Assembly (NCBI GenBank): GCA_023475025.1
Contig: JAMCWB010000003.1
Coordinates: 1 to 53,105, forward strand
Length of the DNA stretch: 53,105 nucleotides
From: Gammaproteobacteria bacterium
GTDB lineage: Bacteria; Pseudomonadota; Gammaproteobacteria; Pseudomonadales; Pseudomonadaceae
Direction of reading: 5' to 3'
Below the pieces are notes generated by a model. It had not been told where the DNA came from and made no database searches. It saw only the letters and a program-made list of their open reading frames with translations. Shown in pieces: positions 27,043 to 35,268 of this stretch; within the stretch, counting starts at the first letter, position 1; each line of letters opens with the position of its first letter. The translations under genes were made by a program, and so were the position numbers.

Positions 27043-27975
27043 ATGCTTGTGCCGCTCCTCATGTCCCGCTGCCGCGCGCTCTGGCTGGCGGTTATCTGCC
27101 TGCAGCTGAGCCCGCTGAGTCAGGCCGAGCCTGTGCAGTGGACGCTGTGGCCGATACCCGGCATCGTCAATGTGGTTGATGATCAACCCACCGACGGTAT
27201 CACCATGCTCGCGCTGCGCCAGTTGATGCAGCGCATGCCCGAACTGGAGCCGGACTACCGCCTGGCCAATCGGCTGCGCCAGCAACGGGATATGGAACGC
27301 GGCCTGCAATTTTGCTCAACGCCGCTGTTTCAGCGCCCGGACACCGACCGTTACGCCTATTTTATCCCCTTCCTGGTCAGCACCCCGATTCAGGCCGTAG
27401 TGCGTTATGACCAGGTCGAACAGTTCCCCCTGCACAGCGGCCGACTGGTTCTCAGTGACCTGCTCGAGAGTACTGAGCTGCAAGCCGCTGTATCGGCTTT
27501 TCGGACCTATCCGCCGTTGATTCAAGCCTGGTTGGCGGCAGCTGAACCCCTCGGTCGTGCCGAGCGCATCAGTGGCAGTCTGAGTGGTGAAAACCTGCTG
27601 CTGATGGTCAGCCACGGACGTATCGACCTGACCTTCGAGTTTGCCACCATTACCCGCGCGGTGAGTGAGCAACTTCAGCCCCCCACACCCTTGGTCAGCG
27701 TGCCGCTGGCGGAAGAGATGGACCTGGTGGTGTCCGGTATCTACTGCTCAGGCAGCGATTGGGGTCGCAGCATGGCCGAGCAACTGGACCAGGCAATTCG
27801 CGAGTTGCTACAGGACCCGCACGCGCGGGAGCAGTTGCTCAGCCTGTATGCCGACTACCTGCCCGCCGAGACCTGGTCCGCCTTTGAGCCGCAGATCAGG
27901 GCCTATTTTGACCGGCGTGCCGAGCAAGTCCATGCCTGGCCTAGTCGAGACGTTGCAAACAACGGGTCAGAGTAG
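27043..27975 (+). CDS. Periplasmic solute-binding-type protein (TIGR02285/SBP_bac_3-like)
   Basis: The 310-residue protein has an N-terminal signal sequence (CRALWLAVICLQLSPLSQA, cut near residue 27) and a body like the type 2 periplasmic-binding fold. Visible blocks are WTLWPIPGIVNVVDDQPTDG at the start of the mature protein, FCSTPLFQRPDTDRYAYF, and GENLLLMVSHGRIDLTFEF. It resembles TIGR02285-type proteins found near regulatory or transport genes. The ATG at 27061 is an alternative start that gives a shorter leader. It lies 64 bases after pxpC on the same strand and might be co-transcribed. No transporter membrane genes accompany it, so import, sensing and chaperoning are all possible. Its 3' end overlaps the convergent gene by 35 bases. 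Confidence 0.6.
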   Translation: MLVPLLMSRCRALWLAVICLQLSPLSQAEPVQWTLWPIPGIVNVVDDQPTDGITMLALRQLMQRMPELEPDYRLANRLRQQRDMERGLQFCSTPLFQRPDTDRYAYFIPFLVSTPIQAVVRYDQVEQFPLHSGRLVLSDLLESTELQAAVSAFRTYPPLIQAWLAAAEPLGRAERISGSLSGENLLLMVSHGRIDLTFEFATITRAVSEQLQPPTPLVSVPLAEEMDLVVSGIYCSGSDWGRSMAEQLDQAIRELLQDPHAREQLLSLYADYLPAETWSAFEPQIRAYFDRRAEQVHAWPSRDVANNGSE

Positions 27976-28879
27976 CGGACTCCTGCGCAAACCAGTCGGC
28001 CGCTGCCGCTGACTGAGTGGTAGCGGCCTGCGGCTGCCAGTCCGGCAACCAGGTATCCAGCAGCCAGCGGCGCTCGATCTGCTCGCCGTTTTCCTCACAG
28101 CGCTGCAGCAACTGACCGGGCGCATCCTCCAGCCAGCTGAACCCCTGCAGGCTGAGCAAAGGCTGATCCATTCGCCCGGGGTGAGTCGTGCACTGAACCT
28201 GATACCCCTGTTGCCAGTCGCCCCGCGCCAACGCCGTGTCACAGCCAAAGAGCCTGCCCAGGGGTTCCGCCTGCCCGACCAGGTCGGCTGCCACAGCGGC
28301 CAGCCGTCCTTGCGCATCAATGGGCTCAGCACGTCCCCGCACCAGCGCCGCCACCTCACCAGCGATAATCAGGCCACCGCCCTGGTGACGTAACTGACCG
28401 CTCGCATCACGCTCTTCCAGCAGCCGCAAGCCCAACAAGGGGCCAGGCCCTGGCGGTTGCAGGCGCCAGTCCTCGACATAGGCACCACTGGGGGCAAACT
28501 CCATCATGCAGTTACCGATGCGCTGTAACAGAGCCGGTTCCGGCCAGGGATTATGCAGCTGCAGACTGACGCCGCCTTCCCAGGCCAGCGCCTGACCATC
28601 CCAGAGCGTCTCCGCCTGCCAACCCTCGCGGGCAGCCAACAGCGCCAGCTCATCCGCGCTGTAGTCTGCCCAGGCCTTGGCTGCCAAGGGCTCAGGCCCC
28701 GGCGGCAGACGCAAATCAAGGGTAAAGCCGCCACATTGCAACCAGTACACCTGCGTCTGGTCATCACTCAAGCCATTGGCAAAGCTGATGCAGCGGCGCC
28801 GAAAACAGCCCAGCATCCAGTCCGGTACCTTGCTGTCAGTGCTGGCCGGCAGCGCTGCGAGCAGTTGATTCAGTTGCAT
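27941..28879 (-). CDS. Unrecognised protein coupled to the IPNS-like oxygenase gene
   Basis: I do not recognise this 312-residue protein. It is soluble-looking, rich in Trp, Gln, Leu and acidic residues, with no signal peptide or membrane span. Notable pieces are CFRRRCISFANGLSDDQTQVYWLQCGGFTLDLRLPPG, GNCMMEFAPSGAYVEDWRLQPPGPGPLLGLRLLEERD and GEVAALVRGRAEP. Those segments resemble a beta-rich small-molecule-binding domain, which is only an impression. Its ATG at 28879 overlaps the oxygenase stop (TGATG), so it is made together with that enzyme and may handle its substrate or product. The 3' end overlaps the convergent binding-protein gene. Confidence 0.7.
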   Translation of the reverse strand: MQLNQLLAALPASTDSKVPDWMLGCFRRRCISFANGLSDDQTQVYWLQCGGFTLDLRLPPGPEPLAAKAWADYSADELALLAAREGWQAETLWDGQALAWEGGVSLQLHNPWPEPALLQRIGNCMMEFAPSGAYVEDWRLQPPGPGPLLGLRLLEERDASGQLRHQGGGLIIAGEVAALVRGRAEPIDAQGRLAAVAADLVGQAEPLGRLFGCDTALARGDWQQGYQVQCTTHPGRMDQPLLSLQGFSWLEDAPGQLLQRCEENGEQIERRWLLDTWLPDWQPQAATTQSAAAADWFAQESATLTRCLQRLD

Positions 28880-29910
28880 CACTTGACCTCCGCACGCTGG
28901 CCAAAGCTGGACACCGGCCGCGCCGCATCAGGCAGCTGCAACTCGCCACTGGCCACCCGGGTTTTCAGGTAGTTAAAGGTCTGTGCCGTTTGCGCAAACA
29001 AGTGCTCACCGCAGACCAAAGGCGGGTAGCGGGGTGGGCGCTCGGCGCTGACAAACTCGGGCAGGGGCTCGATCAGGGTGTCGTAATCCAGATTACAGAA
29101 CAGCGGGAAAGCGTAGCGCTCTTCCGCGACCTTGCGCACCCGGTGCTGGGTGGCGACAAACTCACCATTGCTCAGCGCCTCGAGCATATCGCCGATATTG
29201 ATCACAAAGGCCCCCGGCAAGACCGGTGCATCGATCCATTCACCGGCGCCGTTGAGCACTTCCAGACCTGGCGCGGTGGGCAACAAGATAGTGAAGCACT
29301 CATAATCGGTGTGTGCACCAATACCAGGCCGATCGGCCGGCGCATCCGGGTTATAGGGGTAATGGATCAGCCGCAACTGGCTCGGCGGGGTAGTGATATG
29401 CCGGGTAAAGCGGTCTTCTTCCAGCCCCAGGGCAAGGGCAAAACCACGGAACAGCACATTACCGAGCGCCAGCGCCGCCTGGTAGTAGGCATCCACATCG
29501 GCACGAAAACCCGGCAATTGCGGGCACTCCGGCCATTGCGTGTGGCCAAGTACCGGACGCGGGTCATCGCGACCAAGGTCATAGTTGATGTCGTAGGCTT
29601 CCTTGTAATCGACGACCCCGGGGTAAACCTCTTCCTCACCCTGGGGCACATAACCACTGTGATTGGCCGATTGCTTGATATGGAAGCGCTGCTTCTGCTC
29701 CAGCGGCAGGGCAAACAGGGCCTCGGTCTGACGCCGCAGCCCGGCAATCAGCTCGGGATCAACACCGTGCCCGGTGACATAGAGAAACCCGGCAGCACGG
29801 GCAGCATCACCCAGCTGATCAGCAGTTGCCTGGCGTTGCGCCGGATCGGTGGAGTAGAGGCCATGGATATCCACGACCGGAAGACGGGTAAAAGCGGTAT
29901 GTGCAGACAA
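28879..29910 (-). CDS. Isopenicillin-N-synthase-like Fe(II)/2-oxoglutarate-type oxygenase
   Basis: The 343-residue enzyme belongs to the IPNS/ACC-oxidase-like dioxygenases. The DIOX_N part reads LPVVDIHGLYS to GFLYVTGHGVDPEL. The iron facial triad is His200-x-Asp202 (GIGAHTDYECF) and His256 (TQHRV). The usual RxS that holds 2-oxoglutarate or substrate carboxylate is Arg265-Tyr-Ala (ERYAFPLF), with Ala in place of Ser. The start is TTG at 29910 with GGAGG five bases upstream; the frame is open to 30009, but the family N-terminus (LPVVDI) follows directly after the TTG. It is translationally coupled to the unknown gene that follows. Substrate unknown. Confidence 0.87.
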   Translation of the reverse strand: MSAHTAFTRLPVVDIHGLYSTDPAQRQATADQLGDAARAAGFLYVTGHGVDPELIAGLRRQTEALFALPLEQKQRFHIKQSANHSGYVPQGEEEVYPGVVDYKEAYDINYDLGRDDPRPVLGHTQWPECPQLPGFRADVDAYYQAALALGNVLFRGFALALGLEEDRFTRHITTPPSQLRLIHYPYNPDAPADRPGIGAHTDYECFTILLPTAPGLEVLNGAGEWIDAPVLPGAFVINIGDMLEALSNGEFVATQHRVRKVAEERYAFPLFCNLDYDTLIEPLPEFVSAERPPRYPPLVCGEHLFAQTAQTFNYLKTRVASGELQLPDAARPVSSFGQRAEVK

Positions 29911-30147
29911 GGCAACCTCCGAACAGCTTGGCTGAGTTGTCTGGTCGTCCAGAGACAGGCGCCGGCGGTATTTCGATACCAGCGGCCGGGTCGTCCCGGC
30001 TGGGTTCATACCCGTCTACAAGCGAAATTCATGCCAGCAGACCCGACCCCGGACCAGAGGGGTTGGCCGCGCCAGCCAGGCCGGCAGCCGCACCACAAGA
30101 GTGAACAGTGCACCAGGTTGGTGCCTGCCCTCCTGGCCGGTCAGGCC

Positions 30148-30945
30148 CTATTGCAGGCGCTCTATCGAACGTTGCAGCCCCGCTGCAGACAGCTCGCCAA
30201 GATGGGCATCGGACAGGCTGCCATCGCTGTGATAGAACAGGGTGGTTGGCAACGCCCGCGAACCGACGGCCGAACCCAGCGCATTGCTCGGGTCACGCCA
30301 GAGATTATCCAGCTCCAGCCCCTGAGCCGTGAGAAAGTGAGCAATCTCGGCAGTACTTTCACCGGCATTCACCAGCACTATGGTGACTCCCTCCAGCTCT
30401 TGCTGGGCCTGCTGCAACACCGGCATCTCACGCCGACAGGGCGGGCACCAGGTTGCCCAGATATTGACCACCAGCGGCCCTTCGATATCGGTCAGTTGCA
30501 GCGGCGCACCGGCCAGGCTGTAAAAGCTCAGATTCGGCACTTGCTGGCTCTGCTGCAAGCCATGAAAGGCGCCCAGGCTAAGTACCCAGAAGCCGCCACC
30601 GATCACCGCGGCGAGTAACAACGGCCGTCGCACAGTAACCTGCTGCCAGGCACGCCAGGCCCCATACAGCGCCGCCGCCAACAGACCCGGCCAGAGCAGG
30701 AAGCCGCCATCACGAATATCCAGCCAACCCAGACTGAGCAGCTGATAGTGCTCATGGTAAAACAGCACAAAGCTCAGCCGCGCCACCACCAGCGCCAGCA
30801 GTAACATGCTGCTGAGCAGATCAACCACGCTGACGTTACGCCCGCGACCGGCCAGCCAGCCGACCAGCAAGGCCAGAGCAAAGGCCAGCGCTGCCAGCAT
30901 GCGCTCGGTAGATAACGCCAAAAAACCCAGTTCGGTTGACAGCAC
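30148..30945 (-). CDS. Membrane protein with C-terminal TlpA-type thioredoxin domain
   Basis: This 265-residue protein joins about four membrane spans (residues 14-34, 44-62, 82-95 and 108-127) to a periplasmic thioredoxin domain of the TlpA/ResA kind. The active site is WATWCPPC at about residues 163-170, and the cis-Pro loop reads RALPTTLFY. The membrane half resembles prolipoprotein-diacylglyceryl-transferase-like segments seen in some TlpA fusions, without its catalytic residues being evident. It should reduce periplasmic disulfides, for example in cytochrome c assembly or sulfur proteins. It is divergent from the persulfide dioxygenase gene, so a role in sulfane-sulfur handling is plausible but inferred. 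Confidence 0.82.
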   Translation of the reverse strand: MLSTELGFLALSTERMLAALAFALALLVGWLAGRGRNVSVVDLLSSMLLLALVVARLSFVLFYHEHYQLLSLGWLDIRDGGFLLWPGLLAAALYGAWRAWQQVTVRRPLLLAAVIGGGFWVLSLGAFHGLQQSQQVPNLSFYSLAGAPLQLTDIEGPLVVNIWATWCPPCRREMPVLQQAQQELEGVTIVLVNAGESTAEIAHFLTAQGLELDNLWRDPSNALGSAVGSRALPTTLFYHSDGSLSDAHLGELSAAGLQRSIERLQ

Positions 30946-31039
30946 TCGACCTCCTCTGCGGTAAAGAATGATTGAACCAGCCTATATTCTTAATCGTTCT
31001 ATGCATAGACCATAAATATCTAATATGCTGGTCAGCAAG

Positions 31040-31057
31040 AATACCTATAGGGGTATT
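31040..31057 (+). promoter_or_regulatory. Palindromic operator candidate AATACC-N6-GGTATT
   Basis: AATACC (31040-31045) and GGTATT (31052-31057) are perfect inverted halves around TATAGG. They lie in an AT-rich spacer before the persulfide dioxygenase gene, with TACTAT at 31063-31068 as a possible -10. The form recalls CsoR/CstR-type operators, which control sulfide genes in other bacteria. No such regulator is encoded nearby. Only a half site similar to the BigR-type operator at 51987-52010 is seen (30983-30990). Confidence 0.45.
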
Positions 31058-31158
31058 AGCGCTACTATAGATTAAGAGCGTATTAAGTATTCAGGGTTTG
31101 CTCACCGCCATGACGCGCAGAGGCTAACAACTGCCCTGATCACTCTTTTGGAGGACTC

Positions 31159-32199
31159 ATGTTATTTCGTCAACTGTACGATGCCACCTCATCAACCTAT
31201 ACCTACCTGCTGGCCGATGAAAGCAGTCGCGAAGCGCTGCTGATCGATCCGGTGTTTGAACAGGTGCAACGGGACCTGGCCTTGCTGCAGGAGCTGAACC
31301 TGCAACTGAAATTGGTGGTGGATACCCATGCCCATGCCGACCACGTCACCGCCGCCTGGCTGCTCAAACAGAAAACCGGATGCGCCATTGCCTCGGCCGC
31401 AGTGATTCAGGCCGAACATGTCGACCAGCCCCTGCAGCACGGCCAACGCTTTGGCATACAAGGAGTTGAACTCGAAGCCCGCGCCACCCCGGGGCATACC
31501 GATGGCTGCATGAGCTATGTACTGGACGACCAGTCGATGGTGTTTACCGGTGATACCTTGCTGATCCGTGGCTGCGGCCGCAGCGACTTTCAGCAAGGCA
31601 ACGCCAGCACCCTGTATCGTTCGATCACCGAGCAACTGTTCAGCCTGCCCGACAGTTGCGCCGTATTCCCTGCGCATGACTACAACGGCCGTACCCAGAG
31701 CACCATCGGCGAAGAAAAAGCCTACAACGCCCGGGTCGGCGGCGGCGCCAATGAAACCGACTTTGTTGGCTACATGAAGGCCATGCAACTGCCGCACCCG
31801 AAAAAGATCGACGAAGCCGTACCCGCCAACCTGCGCAGCGGCTGCCCGGAAGACGGCCAGGTACCCGCTGAGGCGGACTGGGCCGACCTGCGCATCACCT
31901 TCGCCGGCGTACCCGAAGTGGAGCCGGAATGGCTGATCCAGAACCAGCCCTCGGTCAGCGTGCTGGATGTGCGTGAGCCCGATGAAGTCATCGACGGCGA
32001 ATGCCCGCAAGGCCTCAAAGCCCAGCACATCCCCCTTGGCCAACTGCGCGACAGAGTCAGCGAAGTCCCCGATGACAAGCCGGTAATCACCCTGTGCCGC
32101 TCAGGCCGCCGCTCGGCCATGGCCGTGAGCATCCTCAAAGAGCAGGGCAGAGACAAGGTCGCCAGCCTGCGCGGTGGCTTGTTGAAAATGAATAGCTGA
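31159..32199 (+). CDS. Persulfide dioxygenase-rhodanese fusion (ETHE1-like MBL fold)
   Basis: The N-terminal metallo-beta-lactamase domain (about 1-240) is of the ETHE1 kind, which oxidises glutathione persulfide to sulfite with Fe(II). Metal ligands appear in THAHADH (His57, His59, Asp61, His62), GHTDGCMSY and FPAHDYNGR. The C-terminal rhodanese domain (about 250-346) has its sulfur-carrying Cys313 in CRSGRRSAM. Such fusions clear persulfide and pass sulfane sulfur between the two sites. TTGGAGGA precedes the ATG. The sulfur transport operon with a BigR-like repressor some 20 kb away fits a common response to sulfide. Confidence 0.93.
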   Translation: MLFRQLYDATSSTYTYLLADESSREALLIDPVFEQVQRDLALLQELNLQLKLVVDTHAHADHVTAAWLLKQKTGCAIASAAVIQAEHVDQPLQHGQRFGIQGVELEARATPGHTDGCMSYVLDDQSMVFTGDTLLIRGCGRSDFQQGNASTLYRSITEQLFSLPDSCAVFPAHDYNGRTQSTIGEEKAYNARVGGGANETDFVGYMKAMQLPHPKKIDEAVPANLRSGCPEDGQVPAEADWADLRITFAGVPEVEPEWLIQNQPSVSVLDVREPDEVIDGECPQGLKAQHIPLGQLRDRVSEVPDDKPVITLCRSGRRSAMAVSILKEQGRDKVASLRGGLLKMNS

Positions 32200-32241
32200 A
32201 CGGCCACTAGCGACCGAGACAGAATACGGTCCACCCGGCAA

Positions 32242-32261
32242 GGTCGAGCTACCGCTCGACC
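32242..32261. repeat. Short palindrome GGTCGAGC-N4-GCTCGACC
   Basis: A perfect 8-bp stem with a 4-base loop (TACC) lies between the convergent dioxygenase and AraC-remnant genes. The same stem recurs at 37360-37379. No T run follows, so it looks like a REP-type unit more than a terminator. Confidence 0.6.
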
Positions 32262-32288
32262 ATCAGCCAAACCTGACCCAGACACCCC

Positions 32289-32696
32289 TCAAGACGCTGG
32301 CGCAGCCCCCGCACGAAAGCGCGCCGGCGTCACCCCCTGCCAGCGATGAAAAGCCCGCACAAAAGCATTCTCATCGGAAAAACCCAACTGCTCGGCAATC
32401 TCGCTGATCCGCTGCGGCCCGCGCAAGGCCTGGCAGGCCATCTGCTGCAGCACACTCTCACGCAGACTCTTGAATGACAGCCCTTCCTCCGCCAGCTTGC
32501 GATTCAGGTGCCGCCCACTCAGATTCAACTGCTCCGCCACCCGCTCCTTGCCCCAGCGCGGATTGCTCCGCACCAACCGCTGCACCTCGGCACTCACACT
32601 GTGCTGACCCATTTCTGCCAAAGTAACGTCCGCCAGCTGACGCAAATGGTCGCGCAGCGCCGCATTCGCCTGAAATGGCCTGGCTGTAGCGCGGCG
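32289..32696 (-). pseudogene. AraC-family regulator remnant, DNA-binding domain only
   Basis: The open frame encodes about 135 residues ending in a complete AraC-type double helix-turn-helix: WGKERVAEQLNLSGRHLNRKLAEEG, then ISEIAEQLGFSDENAFVRAFHRWQGVTPARFR. AraC regulators of this OruR/arabinose-binding sort are usually about 330 residues with a 200-residue sensor domain in front. Here the frame is closed by a TAA at 32697-32699, and the DNA upstream shows no sensor domain in any frame that I can see. There is no ATG at the start; a TTG at 32645 is the best candidate. It is probably a 5' deletion remnant, though a short stand-alone DNA-binding protein cannot be excluded. Confidence 0.65.
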
Positions 32697-32854
32697 TTAC
32701 ACTGTGTTCTGAACAATCATGCATGGCCTGAATTGCTGGTTCCCTGTCCTGTTTTATCCGATACCCCCGATGAGGTGTTCGGCTAGACTGGCCATCATAA
32801 CCTTGCGGCCTAAACCTGTAACGCACGCAGAATGCACCAAAATTGAAAGCGGTG

Positions 32855-32952
32855 CTGTGAAGCCTCCTCCGCCAGGCCGTCGGTGCACAGGGATGTGCAC
32901 CGTCGAGCCCCATGGATGGCTTGTAGCGTGTCTGGGGGAGGAGGCTTCACAG
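32855..32952. repeat. 98-base structured element: 16-bp outer stem enclosing an inner hairpin
   Basis: CTGTGAAGCCTCCTCC (32855-32870) pairs perfectly with the sequence at 32937-32952. Inside, CGGTGCAC (32881-32888) and GTGCACCG (32895-32902) form a perfect 8-bp hairpin with loop AGGGAT, and AGCC/GGCT around CCATGGAT may form a third arm. It lies in the 315-base spacer between the AraC remnant and the monooxygenase gene, which holds no gene. It could be a mobile palindromic element or an RNA structure; its size and closed form suggest a MITE- or REP-like unit. Confidence 0.7.
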
Positions 32953-33011
32953 TACCGCAGGCACCCGGCTAATACTGGGTGTTGTAACAACAATAAAAAC
33001 GAGGAACACCC

Positions 33012-34337
33012 ATGTACGCAGTCATCGGCGCCGGCCCCATGGGCCTGGCCGCAGCACGCAACCTGCAAAAGCTCGACCTACCCTTTATCGGCTTCGACCT
33101 GCACAGCGACGTCGGCGGCCTGTGGGACATCGACAACCCGCACAGCACCATGTACGACAGCGCCCACCTGATCTCCTCCAAACGCATGACCGAATTCGCC
33201 GAATTCCCCATGCGCGACGACGTCGCCCCCTATCCCCACCACAGCGACATGCGCCAATACTTCCGCGACTACGCCGACCATTTTGGCCTCAAGCAACACT
33301 ACGAATTCAACACCCGCGTACTCGACCTGACGCCCGACGGCGACGGCTGGCTACTGACCAGCGAGCGCAACGGCGAGCAACAACAACGCCACTTCGACGG
33401 CGTGCTGATCGCCAACGGCACCCTGCATACCCCGAACAAACCCAAGCTGCCCGGCTCGTTCAGCGGCCAACTGCTGCACTCCGCCGAATACCGCAGCCCC
33501 GAAGCATTCAAAGGCAAGCGCGTGCTGATTCTCGGCTGTGGCAACTCCGGCGCCGACATCGCCGTCGACGCCGTACACCAGGCCGCCAAGGTCGACATGA
33601 GCCTGCGCCGCGGCTACTACTTCATCCCCAAATTCGTCAAAGGCCGGCCGGTCGACACCCTCGGTGGCAAATTCAAACTGCCCCGCCCACTGAAACAAAA
33701 GCTGGATGCCGCACTGATCCGCTTTCTGGTCGGCAAACCCTCGGATTACGGCCTGCCCGACCCCGACTACCGCATGTATGAATCACACCCGGTGATGAAC
33801 TCACTGATCCTGCACCATATCGGCCACGGCGATATCACCCCGCGCCGCGACATTGCCCGGGTTGACGGCCAGACCGTGCATTTTACCGATGGCGAAAGCG
33901 CCGAGTACGACCTCATCCTCATGGCTACCGGCTACCAACTGGATTACCCCTTTATCCAGCGCCAGCACCTGAACTGGCCGGCTGAGCTGGATGCGCCGCA
34001 GCTGTATATGAATATCTTCCACCCCGAGCGCGACAACCTGTTCATGCTCGGCATGATCGAAGCCTCTGGGCTGGGCTGGGAAGGGCGCAACCAGCAGGCG
34101 CGACTGGTCGCCCTGTATATCCAGCACCAGCTGGCACAAAGCGACGCAGCAAGCAGCTTCAATCAGCTCAAGCGCGAGCGGGCCAGCCAGCCGATTGATG
34201 GCGGCTATACATACATCAAGCTGGCGCGCATGGCCTACTACGTCAACAAGGATGCCTACCTGGCCACGCTGAAGCAGCATATCGGCGAGCTGGAACGGGC
34301 GCTGCCGACTCAGCAGGCGCAACCGGTGCACGCATGA
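33012..34337 (+). CDS. Flavin-containing monooxygenase-like NAD(P)-binding protein
   Basis: The 441-residue protein has the FAD motif YAVIGAGPMGLAAARNL (2-18, GxGxxG at 6-11) and the NADPH motif VLILGCGNSGADIAVDAV near residue 175. An FMO-like linker HSAEYRSPEAFKGK precedes the second fold. Together these fit class B flavin monooxygenases or FMO-related ketone/amine oxidases. Near the C-terminus LILMATGYQLDYPF is the usual ATG-GY motif of this superfamily. It is the first gene of a run with a BASS-type transporter, epimerase and SDR genes; the ATGA overlap at 34334 couples it to the transporter. The natural substrate is unknown. Confidence 0.87.
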   Translation: MYAVIGAGPMGLAAARNLQKLDLPFIGFDLHSDVGGLWDIDNPHSTMYDSAHLISSKRMTEFAEFPMRDDVAPYPHHSDMRQYFRDYADHFGLKQHYEFNTRVLDLTPDGDGWLLTSERNGEQQQRHFDGVLIANGTLHTPNKPKLPGSFSGQLLHSAEYRSPEAFKGKRVLILGCGNSGADIAVDAVHQAAKVDMSLRRGYYFIPKFVKGRPVDTLGGKFKLPRPLKQKLDAALIRFLVGKPSDYGLPDPDYRMYESHPVMNSLILHHIGHGDITPRRDIARVDGQTVHFTDGESAEYDLILMATGYQLDYPFIQRQHLNWPAELDAPQLYMNIFHPERDNLFMLGMIEASGLGWEGRNQQARLVALYIQHQLAQSDAASSFNQLKRERASQPIDGGYTYIKLARMAYYVNKDAYLATLKQHIGELERALPTQQAQPVHA

Positions 34338-35266
34338 GCGGCGCCCTGCCGATGCAGTTCGATCCGGCCAGCCTGATCGTACTCAACGTCATCATGGCCT
34401 GCATGATGTTCGGAGTATCGCTGAGCCTGCGGCTGGAGGATTTCAAGCGCATCGCCCTGGCCCCGGTCGCCCCACTGGCCGGCCTGTTTGCCCAGTTCCT
34501 GTTGCTGCCGCTGCTGACCTGCCTGCTGACCTGGGCGCTGGCGATCGAACCGGAACTGGCCCTGGGCATGCTGCTGGTTGCCTCCTGCCCGGGAGGCAGC
34601 TTCTCCAATATCATGACCTGGCTCGGACGTGGCAGCGTCGCCGTCTCGGTCAGCATGACGGCCGTCTCCAGCCTGGCGGCTACCATCATGACGCCACTGA
34701 ACTTCGCCCTCTATGGCTGGCTCAATCCCTACACCCGTGAATACCTGACCCAGATCAGCCTGGAGCCGGGCAGCATCCTGCTGCTGGTGTTGCTGGTACT
34801 GGCCGTGCCGCTGATTCTCGGCATGACCACCGGCCGACGCTTCCCCAGACTGGTCACCCACAGCGAAAAGCCCCTACGCATGGTCTCCTTGCTGGTGTTT
34901 CTCGGCTTTGTCGCGATTGCCTTCTCCAACAACCTGGAGCTGTTTGTCGAGCGCTTCCACAGCTTCTTCTGGCTGGTGGTCGGCCATAACCTGCTGGCGC
35001 TGTCGCTGGGCTACGGCATGGGGCGCTTGCTCCGGCTACCGGTCGCCGACCGCCGTGCGGTGACCATGGAAGTCGGCATCCAGAACTCCGGACTTGGCCT
35101 GGTAATCCTGTTTACCTTCTTCCCCGAGGCCGGCGGCATGATGCTGATCACCGCCTTCTGGGGCGTCTGGCATCTGGTCAGTGGCCTGACCCTGTCGCAG
35201 ATCTGGGCACGCCTGCCGGTCCCTGATGCACCCACGCTTTCCACTTCCCGAGAACAAGAACAATAG
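34334..35266 (+). CDS. Bile acid:sodium symporter (BASS/SBF) family transporter
   Basis: The 310-residue protein has about nine to ten membrane spans and the SBF-family blocks LGMLLVASCPGGSFSNIMTWLGRGSVAVSVSMTAVSS (the crossed-helix sodium site) and VTMEVGIQNSGLGLVILF (the second crossover). Both substrate-site motifs, CPGG-x-x-SN and E-x-G-x-QN, are intact. Members move bile acids, pantoate, sulfated compounds and other organic anions with sodium; which one is carried here is not visible. It overlaps the monooxygenase stop by ATGA and precedes the epimerase by two bases. Confidence 0.87.
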   Translation: MSGALPMQFDPASLIVLNVIMACMMFGVSLSLRLEDFKRIALAPVAPLAGLFAQFLLLPLLTCLLTWALAIEPELALGMLLVASCPGGSFSNIMTWLGRGSVAVSVSMTAVSSLAATIMTPLNFALYGWLNPYTREYLTQISLEPGSILLLVLLVLAVPLILGMTTGRRFPRLVTHSEKPLRMVSLLVFLGFVAIAFSNNLELFVERFHSFFWLVVGHNLLALSLGYGMGRLLRLPVADRRAVTMEVGIQNSGLGLVILFTFFPEAGGMMLITAFWGVWHLVSGLTLSQIWARLPVPDAPTLSTSREQEQ

Positions 35267-35268
35267 CC

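Noticed and set aside
28990-30618. Plus-strand open frame of 542 codons
   Set aside because: It runs antisense to the oxygenase and TlpA genes. Its length is a by-product of GC-rich codon bias, and its sequence is low-complexity in Arg and Gln.
32242-32261. Hairpin considered as a terminator for the persulfide dioxygenase gene
   Set aside because: No T run after the stem, and the same stem recurs at 37360-37379 in a different context, so it fits a repeat unit better.
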